This document shows positions 16,567 through 25,390 of a stretch of 64,000 nucleotides of DNA, one piece after another. The DNA lies in NCBI GenBank assembly GCA_031398325.1, contig JANNNB010000196.1:39267-103266 (forward strand), in the 5' to 3' direction. The notes beneath the pieces were generated by a model. The model was not told the origin of the DNA and ran no database searches. It saw nothing but the letters and a program-made list of their open reading frames with translations. Numbering within the stretch: the stretch's first letter is position 1; each line of letters begins with the position of its first letter. Position numbers and translations under genes: made by a program. The stretch is from Sva-07 sp031398325. GTDB taxonomy: Bacteria > Actinomycetota > Acidimicrobiia > Acidimicrobiales > Ilumatobacteraceae.

Positions 16567-17544
16567 GTGACAGGGCAGCAGCGGCGTGTGGCAACCAACG
16601 GGGTCGAACTGGACGTGATCGATGCGGGCGAGGCGGGCAACCCGGTCGTCGTCCTCGTTCACGGGTTCCCGGAGAGTTCGCACTCGTGGCGCCACCAGAT
16701 CCAGCCGCTCGTCGACGCCGGATACCGCGTGCTCGTGCCCGACCAGCGTGGTTACGCACACTCGACCGCTCCCACCGACGTCGATGCCTACCGGGTGGAC
16801 CACCTGGCGGCCGACCTGCTCGGGTTGCTCGACGACATCGGCGCGACCGATGCGGTCTTCGTCGGTCACGACTGGGGCTCGATGGTGGTCTGGGACCTGT
16901 CGCGGCTCCACCCCGATCGTGTTCGCGGCGTGATCAACGTCAGCGTGCCCTACACGCCGTGGCCGGCGCCGCCGACCGACCTGTTCAAGATGATGTCCGG
17001 CGACCGCTTCTTCTACATCCTCTATTTTCAGCAGGTCGGCCCACCGGAGGCCGAGCTCGGCGCCGACGTCCTCGAGACGATGCGCAAGACGATGTGGGGT
17101 GGGTCCGCCGCGATGTTCGGGCCGGCACCCGACCCGGCCAGCATCCCGCCGACGGAGGGCACCGGCTTCCTCGACATGATGGCCGGCCGCGAGATTCCCG
17201 ACGGCCTGCCGGACTGGCTCACGCAGGACGACCTCGACGCCTACGTCGAACAGTTCGAGTCGAGCGGGTTCTTCGGGCCGGTCAGCTGGTACCGCAATCT
17301 CGATGCCGACTATCTGCTCACGAAGGACCTTGCCGTCCCGGCGATGCCCACCGCATTCATCGGTGGTCGCCAAGACGGTGTGATCGCCTACCGCCCCGAG
17401 TCCGTCGAGGCCATGGAGACGATGCTGCCCGGCTTCAAGGGCACGATCTGGATCGACGATGCCGGGCACTGGACCCAGCAGGAACGCCCCGCCGAATTCA
17501 ACGCGGCGCTGTTGGAGCTCCTCCACCGCGTCGAGTCGAGCTGA
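16567..17544 (+). CDS. Alpha/beta hydrolase, epoxide hydrolase type
   Basis: A 325-residue alpha/beta hydrolase. HGFPES near residues 32-37 forms the oxyanion hole, GHDWG contains the Asp nucleophile (about residue 102) that is typical of epoxide hydrolases, and DAGHWTQQE near the C-terminus carries the catalytic His. Tyrosines of the cap (FFYILYFQQ) may protonate the epoxide. The GTG at 16567 was chosen; a GTG 9 nt upstream is equally open. The last 47 bp overlap the 3' end of the convergent membrane-protein gene, which is unusual. Natural substrate unknown. Confidence 0.88.
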   Translation: MTGQQRRVATNGVELDVIDAGEAGNPVVVLVHGFPESSHSWRHQIQPLVDAGYRVLVPDQRGYAHSTAPTDVDAYRVDHLAADLLGLLDDIGATDAVFVGHDWGSMVVWDLSRLHPDRVRGVINVSVPYTPWPAPPTDLFKMMSGDRFFYILYFQQVGPPEAELGADVLETMRKTMWGGSAAMFGPAPDPASIPPTEGTGFLDMMAGREIPDGLPDWLTQDDLDAYVEQFESSGFFGPVSWYRNLDADYLLTKDLAVPAMPTAFIGGRQDGVIAYRPESVEAMETMLPGFKGTIWIDDAGHWTQQERPAEFNAALLELLHRVESS

Positions 17545-18223
17545 ACGGTCGCACGGCAGGCCGCTTCCAGCCGATGCCGGCGACCTTGCCGCCCGGCGGC
17601 CAGTGGTCGTCGCGGCTGTACGCCCACCACTCCAACGGGTTGAGGTAGTACCCGTACGTCTCGATCACCTTGCCGATCGGCTGGTCGCGGTGCCGCACGA
17701 GCCACGCCAGCGAGCCGATGGCGCCAGCCGTCACCATCCATCCGACGTACACGACGGGATAGAGCGGCCCGAGCCAACGCGCCTGCCAGACGTGGACGTC
17801 CTCGTGGTCGGTGATCAGGCGGCGGCGCCTCGGCTTCGAGCAATCGGCCGCGCCGCTGATCACGTTGCCGAGCGTGATGGCGAATCCCTTGCGGGGCATG
17901 AATCCGCGCTCGTACACGTGCCGGTTCGCGCGCCTGCTGAGGTCGTCGACGTACCCGCCCTTCGTCGCTGCGCCGACGGCGTTGGCGAACAACGCTGCGG
18001 TCGTCATCGGCAGCGCCCACGTCGAGTCGAGCACCACCGCAGCGACACCCTTCGCGGACCGCCAGCCGTAGACACGACGCCAGCCCGACACGGCCCCGTT
18101 CGCCGCCGCGATCGCCCCCAACGGGAACGACAGGCCGATCGGCAAACCCACCGCAGCGCCGAGGAGCCCCCCGAAAACTGCGGCGGCGGCAGCCTCGGTA
18201 GGGCTGCCGCCGTCAGCGGACAT
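17498..18223 (-). CDS. Membrane protein with HExxH motif
   Basis: A 241-residue protein. It opens with a Gly/Ala-rich hydrophobic stretch (AAAVFGGLLGAAVGLPIGL) of glycine-zipper character. In the middle lies LITDHEDVHVWQARW, where His140-Glu141 and His144 match the HExxH zinc-peptidase consensus. A further hydrophobic helix (VVYVGWMVTAGAIGSLAWLV) follows. Whether it is a peptidase or only carries a chance motif cannot be settled here; no third ligand is obvious. Its 3' end overlaps the convergent epoxide hydrolase gene by 47 bp; the Arg/Gly-rich last 15 residues lie in the overlap and may be a late extension. Confidence 0.75.
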   Translation of the reverse strand: MSADGGSPTEAAAAAVFGGLLGAAVGLPIGLSFPLGAIAAANGAVSGWRRVYGWRSAKGVAAVVLDSTWALPMTTAALFANAVGAATKGGYVDDLSRRANRHVYERGFMPRKGFAITLGNVISGAADCSKPRRRRLITDHEDVHVWQARWLGPLYPVVYVGWMVTAGAIGSLAWLVRHRDQPIGKVIETYGYYLNPLEWWAYSRDDHWPPGGKVAGIGWKRPAVRPFSSTRRGGGAPTAPR

Positions 18224-18247
18224 CGATCGAACCGGACAGCCGGTCGG

Positions 18248-19069
18248 TCAGTTGCGGAGATACGACAGGAGTCGCAGGATCTCCAGGTAGAGCCAGACGA
18301 GCGTGACGACGAGGCCGAGCGCGCCGACCCATTCGTAGTTCTTCGGCATACCCGAGGCGATGGCCCGCTCGATGAAGTCGAAGTCGAGCGCCAGGTTCAT
18401 CGCTGCGAGCCCGCACACGAACACCGAGAACGCGATGCTGAGCGCCATGTTGTCGCCGTTGAGGAACGGCAGCGATCCGCCGAACAGGCTGAAGATGAAC
18501 GAACCCAGGTAGAGGACCATCACGCCGAGCGTGGCGAAGATGACCGCACGACGGAACTTGTCGGTCACCTTGATGATGCGGGTCCGATACAGCAGCAGCA
18601 TCACAGCGAACACCGAGGCCGTCGCGAGCACTGCTTGGAGCACGATGCCGTTGTAGAACGTCTCGTAGCCCTTCGAGATCGCACCGACGGCGAAGCCGTA
18701 GCCGATGGCGTACACCGGGCCCAGGAACTTCGCGAGCGCCGGCTTGCGCATCGCGACGATGACTGCGATGAACCCGACGACGATGCCGAGGAATCCGAGT
18801 GCGGGGAACTGGTAGGTCTCGACGCCGTTTTCGAGTGTGGGACCTTCGGCTGCGTTCCAGCCGAACGTCGCCGCGGCGAGGAGGATCAGGAGGAGCACGA
18901 GCGAAGCGCTGATCGTACCGTTCAGCGTCATGGCCTTCTGCCATGAAGAGACCGGCCCGTCGGTGACGGGCACCGGAGTGACGTGGGTGCCCGCTTCCGG
19001 CGCACCCCATCCGGCCTGATTCTGAGATGCCGCCTTGAACGACCCTTCGTTGAATACTGGATTAGGCAT
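18248..19069 (-). CDS. Bax inhibitor-1/YccA family membrane protein (actinobacterial type)
   Basis: A 273-residue protein with a 45-residue hydrophilic N-terminus and about seven membrane helices, including ASLVLLLILLAAATFGW, ALGFLGIVVGFIAVIVAM and GLAAMNLALDFDFIERAI. The last part, DFDFIERAIASGMPKNYEWVGALGLVVTLVWLYLEILRLLS, is the family's conserved C-terminus with the Asp residues that act as a pH sensor in BsYetJ. Homologs are calcium-leak or stress-protective channels; the function in actinobacteria is not established. It lies 24 nt downstream of nothing on its strand except the HExxH gene that follows it, and the two may be co-transcribed. Confidence 0.92.
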   Translation of the reverse strand: MPNPVFNEGSFKAASQNQAGWGAPEAGTHVTPVPVTDGPVSSWQKAMTLNGTISASLVLLLILLAAATFGWNAAEGPTLENGVETYQFPALGFLGIVVGFIAVIVAMRKPALAKFLGPVYAIGYGFAVGAISKGYETFYNGIVLQAVLATASVFAVMLLLYRTRIIKVTDKFRRAVIFATLGVMVLYLGSFIFSLFGGSLPFLNGDNMALSIAFSVFVCGLAAMNLALDFDFIERAIASGMPKNYEWVGALGLVVTLVWLYLEILRLLSYLRN

Positions 19070-19157
19070 GGTCCCGGAATTCTACCCGTGACGATCGCAG
19101 TCGGTCACGCGTCGTCGTCACCTCCTTACCTCTTTTTGTCGCGGAGGTCCAATCCGG

Positions 19158-19469
19158 TCAGCGAAGATCGTGAGCGCTCGTGGCGTCCCAGAGGTCGATG
19201 TCGGGAGCCGCAGCGAGCAGACCGATGCACGCGGTCGCCATCTCGACCATCGAGGGTGCGTCGAAGTGGGTGCGCTGATGATCCTGCGACTCCCACTTCT
19301 CGATCACGAGATGCCGCCCCGGATTGGTGACGGACGAGACCAGGTCGACGTTTCGGCAACCCGGCTCCATTCGCGTGACGACGACGTATTTCGAGAGCAC
19401 CCCCAGCAACTGCACCTCGTCGGCTGCGTCGAAACGCATGGTGACCACCACGAGTTCGACGTCCGGCAT
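19158..19469 (-). CDS. Antibiotic biosynthesis monooxygenase-like (ABM) domain protein
   Basis: A small protein of 103 residues from the ATG at 19469 (MPDVELVVV). It has the ABM dimeric alpha-beta-barrel pattern: VVTMRFDAADEVQLLGVLSKYV, then EPGCRNVDLVSSV, then LVIEKWESQDHQRTHFDAPSM. Such proteins act as quinone monooxygenases, heme oxygenases or decarboxylases; nothing here selects one. A TTG at 19517 has a good AGGAG nine bases upstream and would add 16 residues, so the true start may be there. It is divergent from the sigma-factor gene. Confidence 0.78.
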   Translation of the reverse strand: MPDVELVVVTMRFDAADEVQLLGVLSKYVVVTRMEPGCRNVDLVSSVTNPGRHLVIEKWESQDHQRTHFDAPSMVEMATACIGLLAAAPDIDLWDATSAHDLR

Positions 19470-19785
19470 GGCTTGACCGACCGATTCGTCGTCGCCCGGG
19501 AATGCATCGCTGTTCAAGATTCCACACTCCTGAAGATCTGTCGCGGCGATATCTGCGCGTCGAGCGTGGTCCACGGGTTGGCGGGATCGACGTCGTCGGT
19601 ATCGTGGCCGCTGTCGTGTGACCTCCGTCGTCGAGCTGGCGTCGGGAACCGCATGACACAGATTCGCACGCTGAATCGAATCAGAACAATCAAGCAAGAA
19701 CGATCATCCGCAAACGTCATCCACGTCAGCGCCACCCGGTCAGAATGCGACCGAGCTGACGCCGACCCAATGTAGGGAGCCGCCG
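19470..19785. other. Intergenic region between ABM gene and sigma-factor gene
   Basis: About 316 bp, partly less GC-rich than its surroundings around 19670-19730 (aatcagaacaatcaagcaag). It must hold divergent promoters. The only ribosome sites I can point to are TAGGGAG before the sigma-factor GTG and AGGAG before the possible TTG start of the ABM gene at 19517. No convincing -35/-10 pair, RNA gene or ORF was found. Confidence 0.5.
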
Positions 19786-20724
19786 GTGGCCAAAGATCGC
19801 GTCGATCGAGACGACGAAGACCTCGTACGTCTCTACCTCACAGACATCGGGCAGTACACGCTGCTCACGAAAGATGACGAGGTGCGACTGGCGAAGGCGA
19901 TCGAAGCCGGCAACGAGGCCCTCGCGGAACTCGATGCCGCCGGCAAGGAGTTGACGGCCGCGAAGAAGCGTGAGCTCCGCCGCACCGCCCGCCAGGGGGA
20001 AGAAGCCGAGCGCCAGTTCGTGCAGTCGAACCTCCGCTTGGTGGTGTCGATCGCGAAGAAGTACCAGGCGTCAGGTCTCCCGCTCCTCGACCTGATCCAG
20101 GAGGGCAACCTCGGCCTCATGCACGCCGTCGAGAAGTTCGACTGGCGCAAGGGCTTCAAGTTCTCCACCTACGCCACGTGGTGGATCCGCCAGGCGATCA
20201 CCCGCGGCATCGCCAACACCGGCCGCACGATCCGTCTGCCCGTCCACGCCGGCGACACCCTCGCACGGCTGCAGAAGGCGCGATCGCGCCTCGAGCTCAA
20301 GTACGGCCGACCCGCCACGCTGTCCGAGCTGGCTCGCGAAGTCGAGATGCCGGAAGACAAGGTGACCGAGGCGCTGCGCTTCGCCGCCGAGCCGCTCTCG
20401 CTGTCGGAGCCGCTCCGCGAGGACGGCGATGCGGAGCTCGGCGATGTCGTCGAAGACCGCTCGGCCGAATCGCCCTTCGAGGTGGCGGCCACGGCGCTGT
20501 TGCCCGACGAGATCGCCCGCCTGTTGGCCCCGCTCGACGAGCGCGAGCGCGAGATCCTGAAGCTCCGCTTCGGCCTCGATCGCGGCGAACCGCGCACGCT
20601 CGAAGAGGTCGGCGAGCACTTCAACCTCACGCGCGAGCGCATTCGTCAGATCGAGGCTCGTGCGATGAGCAAGCTGCGTCATCCGTCGAGCGATACCGGC
20701 GCCCGCGACCTCCTCGCCGACTGA
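19786..20724 (+). CDS. RNA polymerase sigma factor, RpoD/SigA family
   Basis: A 312-residue sigma-70 factor. Region 1.2 is DLVRLYLTDIGQYTLLTKDDEVRLAKAIE; region 2 is NLRLVVSIAKKYQASGLPLLDLIQEGNLGLMHAVEKFDWRKGFKFSTYATWWIRQAI split across residues 85-145; region 3 follows, and region 4 ends LDEREREILKLRFGLD with the HTH LEEVGEHFNLTRERIRQIEARAM. The long N-terminal region 1.1 of housekeeping SigA is absent and a basic insert (AAKKRELRRTARQGE) lies between 1.2 and 2. It may be the primary factor or a group 2 (SigB-like) factor. GTG start with TAGGGAG eight bases upstream. Confidence 0.93.
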   Translation: MAKDRVDRDDEDLVRLYLTDIGQYTLLTKDDEVRLAKAIEAGNEALAELDAAGKELTAAKKRELRRTARQGEEAERQFVQSNLRLVVSIAKKYQASGLPLLDLIQEGNLGLMHAVEKFDWRKGFKFSTYATWWIRQAITRGIANTGRTIRLPVHAGDTLARLQKARSRLELKYGRPATLSELAREVEMPEDKVTEALRFAAEPLSLSEPLREDGDAELGDVVEDRSAESPFEVAATALLPDEIARLLAPLDEREREILKLRFGLDRGEPRTLEEVGEHFNLTRERIRQIEARAMSKLRHPSSDTGARDLLAD

Positions 20725-20761
20725 CCCGACCGCCGCTCCGGCCTTCCGTTCCGCTCGAGGC

Positions 20762-20798
20762 GTGAACAATGTGCGCTCCCCAAGCGCACATTGATCAC
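20762..20798. repeat. 37-bp palindrome, family D, copy 1
   Basis: Arms gtgaacaatgtgcgct and agcgcacattgatcac pair over 16 bp with one mismatch around a five-base centre (cccca). It starts 37 nt after the sigma-factor stop codon, before a gene on the same strand. A degenerate second copy lies at 56936. Confidence 0.85.
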
Positions 20799-20865
20799 GA
20801 CTTCGGCGTTCGGCTGACCGCAAACCCGCACCGAGCGCTCGCGCGCGGTGTGACATCGTTCGGGG

Positions 20866-22104
20866 ATGAACGAGATCGACATCCGACCCGTCGAAGTCCA
20901 TGAGCGACGGCAAGCGGCTGATGCCTTCCGTACCGCACTGATCAGCGGGGCCATCAGCGACGAGATGATGGAGTCGACGCAGGCGTCGTGGGACGGTGGC
21001 GCGTGGTTGGCCGCCTGGGACGGCGACCGGTGCGTCGGGCACGTCGGCGCATTTCATTTCGACACGACCGTGCCTGGCGGCGCACGAGTCGCAACAGCCG
21101 GCTACTCGCGTGTCGGCGTGCTCCCCACCCACACGCGACGCGGTCTGCTCACCCGGATGATGCACCGAAGCCTGCAGGAAGCCCGCGAGCGCGGACAGGT
21201 GCTCGCCAGCCTGCGAGCCAGCGAAGCGCCGATCTACGGCCGGTTCGGCTACGGGCTCGCCGGGGACTTCGTGGCGGCCCAGATCACGACCGCCAAGACC
21301 CGACCGCTGCGCGGCGCCCGAGCGACCGGCTCGATGCGCCTACTCCGACTCGACGAAGTGATGGACGTCGTCCCGGCGCTGTACGACCGCGTCGCTCGCC
21401 GTTGGGTCGGGACGATCGGCCGCCCGGAATGGATGTGGAAGCGCTATCTCAAGGGGGCGACGGAGCCGGCGTCGGCGCCGTTCGGAAAGGGCGAGTTCGT
21501 CGTGGTCCATTCCGACGCCGACGGCATCGACGACGGGTACGTCCACTACGCGACCGACCTCGTCGAGGGCTTCGCGGTCACCTTCTCCGGTGGAGGCACC
21601 ATCCACGACCTGTTCGGCGCATCCGCCGAGGTCGAGCTCGCGCTGTGGCAGTACCTGTTCGACATCGACCTGATCACCACGTGGCAGGCCGAGGAGCGCC
21701 CGGTCAACGACCCCGTCCGGCGCGCCCTCCACGACGTGCGTGCCTACGAGACCCGCCAGATCGTGGACGAGCAGTGGATTCGACTGCTGGACGTCGATGC
21801 AGCGCTGACGGGCCGCTCGTACGGGCCGTGTTCGACGACCGTCACGATCGCGGTCACCGACCCGCTCTTCGACGACAACTACGATCGTTGGGCACTGTCG
21901 GGCGCGGGGGCGCGACGCACGGCAGACCCTGCCGACGTGATCGTCGACATCGCATCCTTGTCGACCGCGTACATGGGCGGCGTCGCGTGGAGCGACATGG
22001 CCGCGTCGGGCCTGCTGCCCGTCGAGGTCGACCCGTCGGTGCTGGCCACCCTCGACGCCCTGTTCGCGATCCGCCCGGTCGGCTACTGCGGATCGTTCTT
22101 CTGA
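20866..22104 (+). CDS. Eis-type GNAT family N-acetyltransferase
   Basis: A 412-residue protein matching the Eis (enhanced intracellular survival) family. The N-terminal GNAT domain has RVGVLPTHTRRGLLTRMM, whose RRGLLT is the acetyl-CoA loop, and ASLRASEAPIYGRFGYGLA, which in Eis carries the catalytic Tyr. A central degenerate GNAT domain and a C-terminal sterol-carrier-like domain follow. The chain ends GYCGSFF; in mycobacterial Eis the C-terminal carboxylate serves as general base and is likewise on a Phe. Substrates could be amines or aminoglycosides; nothing here decides. The gene stands alone downstream of a family D palindrome. Confidence 0.88.
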   Translation: MNEIDIRPVEVHERRQAADAFRTALISGAISDEMMESTQASWDGGAWLAAWDGDRCVGHVGAFHFDTTVPGGARVATAGYSRVGVLPTHTRRGLLTRMMHRSLQEARERGQVLASLRASEAPIYGRFGYGLAGDFVAAQITTAKTRPLRGARATGSMRLLRLDEVMDVVPALYDRVARRWVGTIGRPEWMWKRYLKGATEPASAPFGKGEFVVVHSDADGIDDGYVHYATDLVEGFAVTFSGGGTIHDLFGASAEVELALWQYLFDIDLITTWQAEERPVNDPVRRALHDVRAYETRQIVDEQWIRLLDVDAALTGRSYGPCSTTVTIAVTDPLFDDNYDRWALSGAGARRTADPADVIVDIASLSTAYMGGVAWSDMAASGLLPVEVDPSVLATLDALFAIRPVGYCGSFF

Positions 22105-22147
22105 CCGCGATCACCGTTCGCTCATCGCACGAGGGGGACCAACCGCG

Positions 22148-23479
22148 TCACGGGCCGGAGAAGATGCCGTCCTTGACCGAATCGGTGCGGGCCAGGAACT
22201 CGACCTTCGGGTCGTAGGTGTTGCCGCCCTCCTCTTCCCAGCGGGCGAGCTCGGAACGTCCGACGACGAACCAGTGGACCTCGTCGGGTCCGTCGGCGAG
22301 ACGTAGCGTGCGCTGCGAGGCGTACATGTCGGCGAGCGGCGTCCACTGCGACACACCGGTCGCACCGTGGATCTGGATCGCGTTGTCGATGATCTCGCAG
22401 ACCTTGATCGGCACCATCGCCTTGACCGCGCTGACCCACACTCGGGCCTCGGCGTTGCCGAGCTCGTCCATGGCCTTGGCCGCCGTGAGCACCATGCGAC
22501 GCATCGACTCGATCTCGATGCGGGCCTGGGCGATCATCTGCACGTTGCCGCCCAGGTTGCCGAGCCGCTTGCCGAAGGCCTCACGGGTGAGGCCGCGCTT
22601 GGCCATCAACTCGATCGCGCGTTCCGCGGCACCCACCGAACGCATGCAGTGGTGGATGCGACCGGGACCGAGACGGACCTGCGAGATCTCGAAACCCCGG
22701 CCCTCGCCGAGCAACACGTTCTCGTAGGGCACACGGACGTCGGTGAACCGGATGTGCATGTGGCCGTGCGGTGCATCGTCCTTGCCGAACACGTGCATCG
22801 GCCCGAGGATCTCGACACCTGGAGTGTCCATCGGCACGAGGATCTGCGACTGACGCTGATGCGGCGACGCATCTGGGTTGGTCTGCACCATCGTGATCAT
22901 GATCTTGCAGCGCGGGTCGCCCGCGCCCGAGATGTAGTACTTCTCCCCGTTGATCAACCATTCGTCGCCATCGCGCACCGCCTGGCAGGCGACGTTCTTC
23001 GCGTCGGACGACGCGACGTCGGGCTCGGTCATCGCGTAGGCCGAGCGAATCGCACCCGACAGCAGCGGCTCGAGCCACTCCTTCTTCTGCTCCGGCGTGC
23101 CGACGCGTTCGAGCACCTCCATGTTCCCGGTGTCGGGGGCCGCGCAGTTCATCGATTCCGACGCAAGGGGGTTCTTGCCGAGCTCGATCGCGATGTACGC
23201 GTAGTCGAGGTTCGACAGTCCCTCACCGGTCTCGGCGTCAGGCAGGAAGAAGTTCCACAGGCCCTGCGCCTTCGCCTTGTCCTTCACCGTCTCGAGCAGT
23301 TCGAGCTGCCCCTCGCCGTACGACCAACGATCGGCGCGGTTCTCGCCCAGCCGGAAATACTCGGCGGTGATCGGCTCGACCTCCTCGGCGATGAACTTCT
23401 TCACCGCCTCGTAGAGCGGGCGGACGCCCTCGGACATCCGCAGGTCGAACATGTCAACAGTCGATTCGAGGCCAGCCAT
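22148..23479 (-). CDS. Acyl-CoA dehydrogenase
   Basis: A 443-residue flavoenzyme of the ACAD10/11-like branch. SAYAMTEPDVASSDAKN is the FAD/substrate-binding signature, EWLINGEKYYISGAGDP follows, and VRLGPGRIHHCMRSVG and QIHGATGVSQWTPLADMY are the conserved C-terminal helices. It would catalyse alpha,beta-dehydrogenation of an acyl-CoA, passing electrons to ETF. It lies 61 nt downstream of the acyl-CoA ligase on the same strand, so activation and first oxidation of a carboxylic acid are probably expressed together. Chain-length preference cannot be read. Confidence 0.93.
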   Translation of the reverse strand: MAGLESTVDMFDLRMSEGVRPLYEAVKKFIAEEVEPITAEYFRLGENRADRWSYGEGQLELLETVKDKAKAQGLWNFFLPDAETGEGLSNLDYAYIAIELGKNPLASESMNCAAPDTGNMEVLERVGTPEQKKEWLEPLLSGAIRSAYAMTEPDVASSDAKNVACQAVRDGDEWLINGEKYYISGAGDPRCKIMITMVQTNPDASPHQRQSQILVPMDTPGVEILGPMHVFGKDDAPHGHMHIRFTDVRVPYENVLLGEGRGFEISQVRLGPGRIHHCMRSVGAAERAIELMAKRGLTREAFGKRLGNLGGNVQMIAQARIEIESMRRMVLTAAKAMDELGNAEARVWVSAVKAMVPIKVCEIIDNAIQIHGATGVSQWTPLADMYASQRTLRLADGPDEVHWFVVGRSELARWEEEGGNTYDPKVEFLARTDSVKDGIFSGP

Positions 23480-23540
23480 GAGGTACTCCAGTTCGTTGGT
23501 GGGTCTCCGACGAACTTAGTGACCGAGGTCCGAACCGGCC

Positions 23541-25160
23541 TCACCGAGTCAGGTCGAGTTCGGAGATCGACTGCTCGCGCATGTCGACCTTGCGCACCTT
23601 TCCGGTCACGGTCATCGGGAACTCGTCGACGATCTTCACGTAGCGCGGCACCTTGTAGTGGGCGATCCGACCGCTGCAGAACTCGCGAACCGATGCCAGA
23701 TCGACCGCCGCGCCGGCGCGCGGCTTGATCCACGCCATCACCTCTTCGCCGTACTTGGCATCGGGCACACCGATCACCTGGACATCTTCGATGTCGGGAT
23801 GCGTGTAGAGGAACTCCTCGATCTCGCGCGGGTAGATGTTCTCGCCGCCGCGAATCACCATGTCCTTGATCCGCCCGACGATGCTCACGTAACCGTCGTC
23901 GGCCATCACGCCGAGGTCGCCCGTGTGTATCCACCCGTCGGCGTCGATGGCCGCAGCGGTGCGCTCCGGATCGTTCCAGTACCCGGTCATCACCGAGTAG
24001 CCGCGGGTGCAGAACTCGCCCGTGTCGCCGCGGACGATGGTGTCGCCGGTCGCCGGGTCGGCGATGCGGATCTCGACGTGCGGGTGCGCTCGCCCGACGG
24101 TGGCCGTCTGGTGATCGAGTGTGTCGCCGCGCAGCGTCTGGGTCGACACCGGCGACGTCTCGGTCATGCCGTAACAGATGGTCACGTCGACCATGTGCAT
24201 GCGAGCGATGCACTCCTTCATCACCTCGACCGGGCACGGGGAGCCGGCCATCACGCCGGTTCGCAGGCTCGACAGGTCGAAGTCGGCGAAGCGCTCGTGT
24301 CCGAGCTCCGCGATGAACATCGTCGGCACGCCGTAGAGCGCCGTGCAGCGCTCGTTCTGCACGGCTTCCAGCACGGTCAGCGGATCGAAGGCATCGTTCG
24401 GGATCACCATCGTGGCGCCGTGTGTGGTGCACCCGAGGTTGCCCATCACCATGCCGAAGCAGTGGTAGAAGGGCACGGGGATGCAGACCCGATCGGCGCT
24501 GGTGAAGCCCTGGAGCGCGGCGACGAAACGTCCGTTGTTCAGGATGTTGCGGTGCGAGAGCGTGGCGCCCTTCGGGTATCCGGTCGTGCCGGACGTGTAC
24601 TGGATGTTGATCGGATCGTCGGCCCGCAGGGTTGACCGTCGCTCATCCAGCTCTGCGGTGGTCGTCGCCCCGCCGCCGGCGAGTTCGTCCCATTCCGGAT
24701 CCCAGAGGAACACCGACGTTTCGAGGTCCGGGCAATCGGCGCGCACCTCGTCGACCATTGCTCGATAGTCGGACGTCTTGAAGCCCGGCGCGGCGATCAG
24801 CATCCGACACCCCGAATGCCGGAGTGCATAGGCCAGCTCGTGGGTCCGGTACGCCGGGTTGATGTTGACGAGGATGACGCCGATCTCGGCCGTGGCGTAT
24901 TGGACGAGGGTCCACTCGGCGTAGTTCGGGCTCCAGATACCGACTCGATCACCCGTCTGGAGGCCGACCGACATCAGCCCGCGAGCGAGCCCTTCCACAC
25001 GGTCAGCGAATTCCTGGTACGTCCAGCGGATGCCCTGATGGCACGACACCAGCGCATCGACGTCGCCATGAAGGGCCACCGTCCTGGCCAGGTTCTGCCC
25101 GATCGTCTCCTCGAGCAGCGCGTCGGTCGTCGGCCCACTTTCGATCGCGAGTTCCCCCAT
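23541..25160 (-). CDS. Fatty acid/acyl-CoA ligase (AMP-binding, FadD-like)
   Basis: A 539-residue AMP-forming acyl-CoA synthetase. The P-loop is YTSGTTGYPKGATLSH, motif CYGMTETSPVSTQT binds adenine, DGWIHTGDLGVM and GRIKDMVIRGGENIYP form the hinge, and TGKVRKVDMRE holds the catalytic Lys. The wording is closest to medium-chain ligases of the YngI/FadD35 kind. The ATG at 25160 (MGELAIESG) follows GAGGGGACATGCA, a usable ribosome site; a longer in-frame reading upstream is non-homologous. It is the first gene of a two-gene unit with the acyl-CoA dehydrogenase and divergent from the VIT-family transporter gene. Confidence 0.94.
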   Translation of the reverse strand: MGELAIESGPTTDALLEETIGQNLARTVALHGDVDALVSCHQGIRWTYQEFADRVEGLARGLMSVGLQTGDRVGIWSPNYAEWTLVQYATAEIGVILVNINPAYRTHELAYALRHSGCRMLIAAPGFKTSDYRAMVDEVRADCPDLETSVFLWDPEWDELAGGGATTTAELDERRSTLRADDPINIQYTSGTTGYPKGATLSHRNILNNGRFVAALQGFTSADRVCIPVPFYHCFGMVMGNLGCTTHGATMVIPNDAFDPLTVLEAVQNERCTALYGVPTMFIAELGHERFADFDLSSLRTGVMAGSPCPVEVMKECIARMHMVDVTICYGMTETSPVSTQTLRGDTLDHQTATVGRAHPHVEIRIADPATGDTIVRGDTGEFCTRGYSVMTGYWNDPERTAAAIDADGWIHTGDLGVMADDGYVSIVGRIKDMVIRGGENIYPREIEEFLYTHPDIEDVQVIGVPDAKYGEEVMAWIKPRAGAAVDLASVREFCSGRIAHYKVPRYVKIVDEFPMTVTGKVRKVDMREQSISELDLTR

Positions 25161-25390
25161 TGCATGTCCCCTCTCGGTCTCTCCCCCTCGCCAGTGTTGC
25201 ACGGCGACCGAGCGCGGGTTGGCGGCCGGCTCGTGTTTGGTCCCTCGCCCTCGCCCCGACACGACCCGCAATTCGACCCGACCCGACCCCGCATTCGGGA
25301 CCTTTGCCGGTTCCGGCCCTCCGCGCCCAGGCGTAGCGTTGCACTCGACAGACAGGAGAGCGGACGGCGAGCCAACCGCCGCACACACCG

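Noticed and set aside
22113..22128. A half copy of family B (ttcgctcatcg)
   Set aside because: An 11-base match without the left arm or inner palindrome; may be chance.
22367..23728. A 453-codon plus-strand frame opposite the acyl-CoA dehydrogenase
   Set aside because: Its translation is dominated by Arg/His/Asp/Val/Leu as expected from a shadow frame; the opposite strand has a full enzyme.
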